Positions 5,931 through 5,941 of a DNA stretch of 5,941 nt are shown piece after piece (position 1 is the first letter of the stretch; each line of letters begins with the position of its first letter). The notes beneath the pieces were generated by a model. It was not told the DNA's origin and searched no databases. It saw only the letters and a program-made list of their open reading frames with translations. This DNA is from Candidatus Caenarcanales bacterium (GTDB lineage: Bacteria > Cyanobacteriota > Vampirovibrionia > LMEP-6097): the NCBI GenBank assembly GCA_021299565.1, contig JAJTHA010000032.1:1-5941 (forward strand). The letters are read 5' to 3'. The translations under genes were made by a program, and so were the position numbers.

Positions 5931-5941
5931 TTTAGATAAGC

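Noticed and set aside
1..5941. tRNA, rRNA, riboswitch, CRISPR array or transposon
   Set aside because: No cloverleaf, regular spaced repeats, terminal inverted repeats, transposase frame or recognisable riboswitch core was seen. The non-coding space is limited to three short intervals.

Overview
This AT-rich window holds three housekeeping genes and one accessory gene for a large secreted fibre-like protein. I do not see a new multi-gene system, a CRISPR array, a tRNA or rRNA gene, or an insertion sequence. The reading frames are long and intact. The MnmG and MiaB proteins carry motif variants that I associate with cyanobacteria and their non-photosynthetic relatives: GGPAKSHLVKEIDALGG and ATYLQ in MnmG, NTAVYSPRP and a short TRAM domain in MiaB. 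With the AT-rich composition and the secreted collagen-like protein, this suggests a non-photosynthetic cyanobacterial relative (Melainabacteria/Vampirovibrionia type). That placement is an inference and has not been tested.

Layout from left to right. Positions 1-758 (minus strand) are the N-terminal 40% or so of mnmG, a tRNA wobble-uridine modification enzyme, cut by the window edge. Positions 792-826 hold a clear intrinsic terminator pointing left, which ends the next gene. Positions 849-2834 (minus) encode a 661-residue exported protein: signal peptide, Asn/Ser-rich linker, unrecognised four-cysteine domain, a phage-fibre-like GVGVASP segment, 13 collagen Gly-X-Y triplets, a fibre-like repeat region and a beta-rich C-terminal domain. 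A 243-bp divergent intergenic region follows. Positions 3078-4466 (plus) are complete miaB, a radical-SAM tRNA methylthiotransferase. Positions 4469-5821 (minus) are complete purB, adenylosuccinate lyase, convergent with miaB and separated from it by only 2 bp. The last 120 bp are the purB upstream region, with a good ribosome binding site, a candidate extended -10 and a pair of near-identical direct repeats.

The genes do not form one operon. mnmG and miaB both modify tRNA (wobble U34 and A37 respectively), and purB acts in purine synthesis, but they have different orientations and separate control regions. The fibre gene is isolated from mnmG by its terminator and diverges from miaB, so it looks like an independently expressed surface-protein gene set among core genes. 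It is the most interesting part of the window.
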